From: DASYHS01 sp035998295
GTDB taxonomy: Bacteria; Pseudomonadota; Alphaproteobacteria; Azospirillales; Azospirillaceae
Reading direction: 5' to 3'
NCBI RefSeq assembly: GCF_035998295.1
Contig: NZ_DASYHS010000275.1
Span: 1 to 6,839, forward strand
DNA length: 6,839 nucleotides
A program made the position numbers and the translations under genes. The notes below the pieces were generated by a model. The model was given only the letters and a program-made list of their open reading frames with translations, did no database searches and was not told the DNA's origin. Within the stretch, counting starts at the first letter, position 1. Each line of letters starts with the position of its first letter. Of the stretch, positions 6,434-6,839 are shown piece after piece.

Positions 6434-6543
6434 AAAACGGTTTCCTCCCCGGACTGTTACGTACACCGTACATATACGTCGTATATAGAGATACGTCGAC
6501 GATCTTACCGCCACACGCTTTCACCCCGACAGGGAGTTGCCGC
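6434..6543. promoter_or_regulatory. Divergent promoter/operator region between the TetR gene and the DUF1772-like gene
   Basis: This 110-base gap contains an AT-rich island (about 6455-6495) in otherwise very GC-rich DNA. For the TetR gene a sigma70-like pair can be drawn on the minus strand: TCGACG (6499-6494) and TATATG (6476-6471) with a 17-base spacer. On the plus strand TATATA (6482-6487) is a possible -10, with TTACGT (6457-6462) only 19 bases ahead. Both candidate promoters overlap the palindrome at 6472-6486. Translation signals are GGAGGA (6448-6443) for the regulator and AGGGAG (6531-6536), 7 bases before the plus-strand ATG. Confidence 0.6.
6472..6486. promoter_or_regulatory. Perfect 15-bp palindrome, probable TetR-family operator
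   Basis: ATATACG-T-CGTATAT is a perfect inverted repeat with a one-base centre, typical in size of TetR operators. Next to it at 6455-6472 is a looser inverted element, TGT...GTAC-ACC-GTACA, which read on the minus strand gives TGTACGGTGTACGTAACA and may be a second half-site set. The octamer ATACGTCG occurs at 6474-6481 and again at 6491-6498. That the adjacent regulator binds here is inference from position and symmetry. Confidence 0.6.
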
Positions 6544-6839
6544 ATGCTGTTGGTCCTTCAGGTCGCCAGCGTCGTCCTGACATCCGTCGCGATGGCGCTG
6601 GCCCTCGCCCACGCGCTGGAGCTTCCAGGCAAGCTGCGCCTGGACAAGGACACCTACCTGGCCGTCCAGAGGATCTACTATCCCGGCTTCACGGTCGGGG
6701 GCTTCGGGGAGGTCCTGGGCATCGTCGCGGTCCTGGCGCTCCTGCTCGCGACGCCGGCCGGCAGCGCCGCCTTCGGCTGGACGCTCGGCGGCCTGGCGGC
6801 GCTCGTCGCCATGCACGCCGCCTACTGGGTCCTGACGCA
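6544..6839 (+). CDS. DUF1772-like small membrane protein (3' end beyond the window)
   Basis: 98 complete codons are visible before the right edge. Hydrophobic segments lie at about 1-24 (MLLVLQVASVVLTSVAMALA onward), 51-70 (VGGFGEVLGIVAVLALLLAT) and 78-98. Between the first two is the polar stretch ELPGKLRLDKDTYLAVQRIYYPGF (26-49). The pattern of an early His-Ala after helix 1, a Leu-Asp-Lys-rich loop and a Tyr-Tyr-Pro-Gly-Phe turn resembles DUF1772-type membrane proteins of about 150 residues, from memory and without a search. The function of such proteins is mostly unknown. The start is well supported by AGGGAG at 6531-6536. It diverges from a TetR-family regulator and shares its operator region, so it is likely repressed by it. 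Confidence 0.75.
   Translation, partial: MLLVLQVASVVLTSVAMALALAHALELPGKLRLDKDTYLAVQRIYYPGFTVGGFGEVLGIVAVLALLLATPAGSAAFGWTLGGLAALVAMHAAYWVLT

Overview
The window comes from a GC-rich bacterial chromosome with compact coding. The proteins most resemble alphaproteobacterial ones, perhaps of the Rhodospirillales/Azospirillales type; this is judged from overall sequence character and GC content, not from a search. It holds seven genes, two of them cut by the window edges, and no RNA gene, insertion sequence, CRISPR array or phage gene that I can see.

Left block (1-2582, minus strand): a class II DAHP synthase, the first step of the shikimate pathway, is followed 14 bases downstream by nicotinate phosphoribosyltransferase of NAD salvage, which runs off the left edge. 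They look co-transcribed from a promoter in the 155-base gap at 2583-2737. The phosphoribosyltransferase probably starts at TTG and carries a short N-terminal pentapeptide repeat encoded by a 15-bp tandem repeat.

Middle block (2738-4638, plus strand): a MarC-family membrane protein and a YbfB/YjiJ-type MFS transporter lie almost end to end and probably form a two-gene operon. The transporter has an Ala/Pro/Gly/Ser-rich central loop encoded by repetitive, self-complementary DNA.

Right block (4648-6839): a TetR-family regulator and a membrane-anchored, atypical nucleoside hydrolase run leftward as a probable operon. The MFS and hydrolase genes converge with only 9 bases between them. A DUF1772-like small membrane protein diverges from the regulator and runs off the right edge. 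The 110-base gap between regulator and membrane protein has an AT-rich island with a perfect 15-bp palindrome, the likely operator for autoregulation and control of the divergent gene.

Most of the window is ordinary metabolism and transport. The most unusual items are the nucleoside hydrolase, with an expanded metal-binding motif and the usual catalytic His replaced by Phe, and the TetR-controlled divergent unit around it. I see no convincing new multi-gene system.
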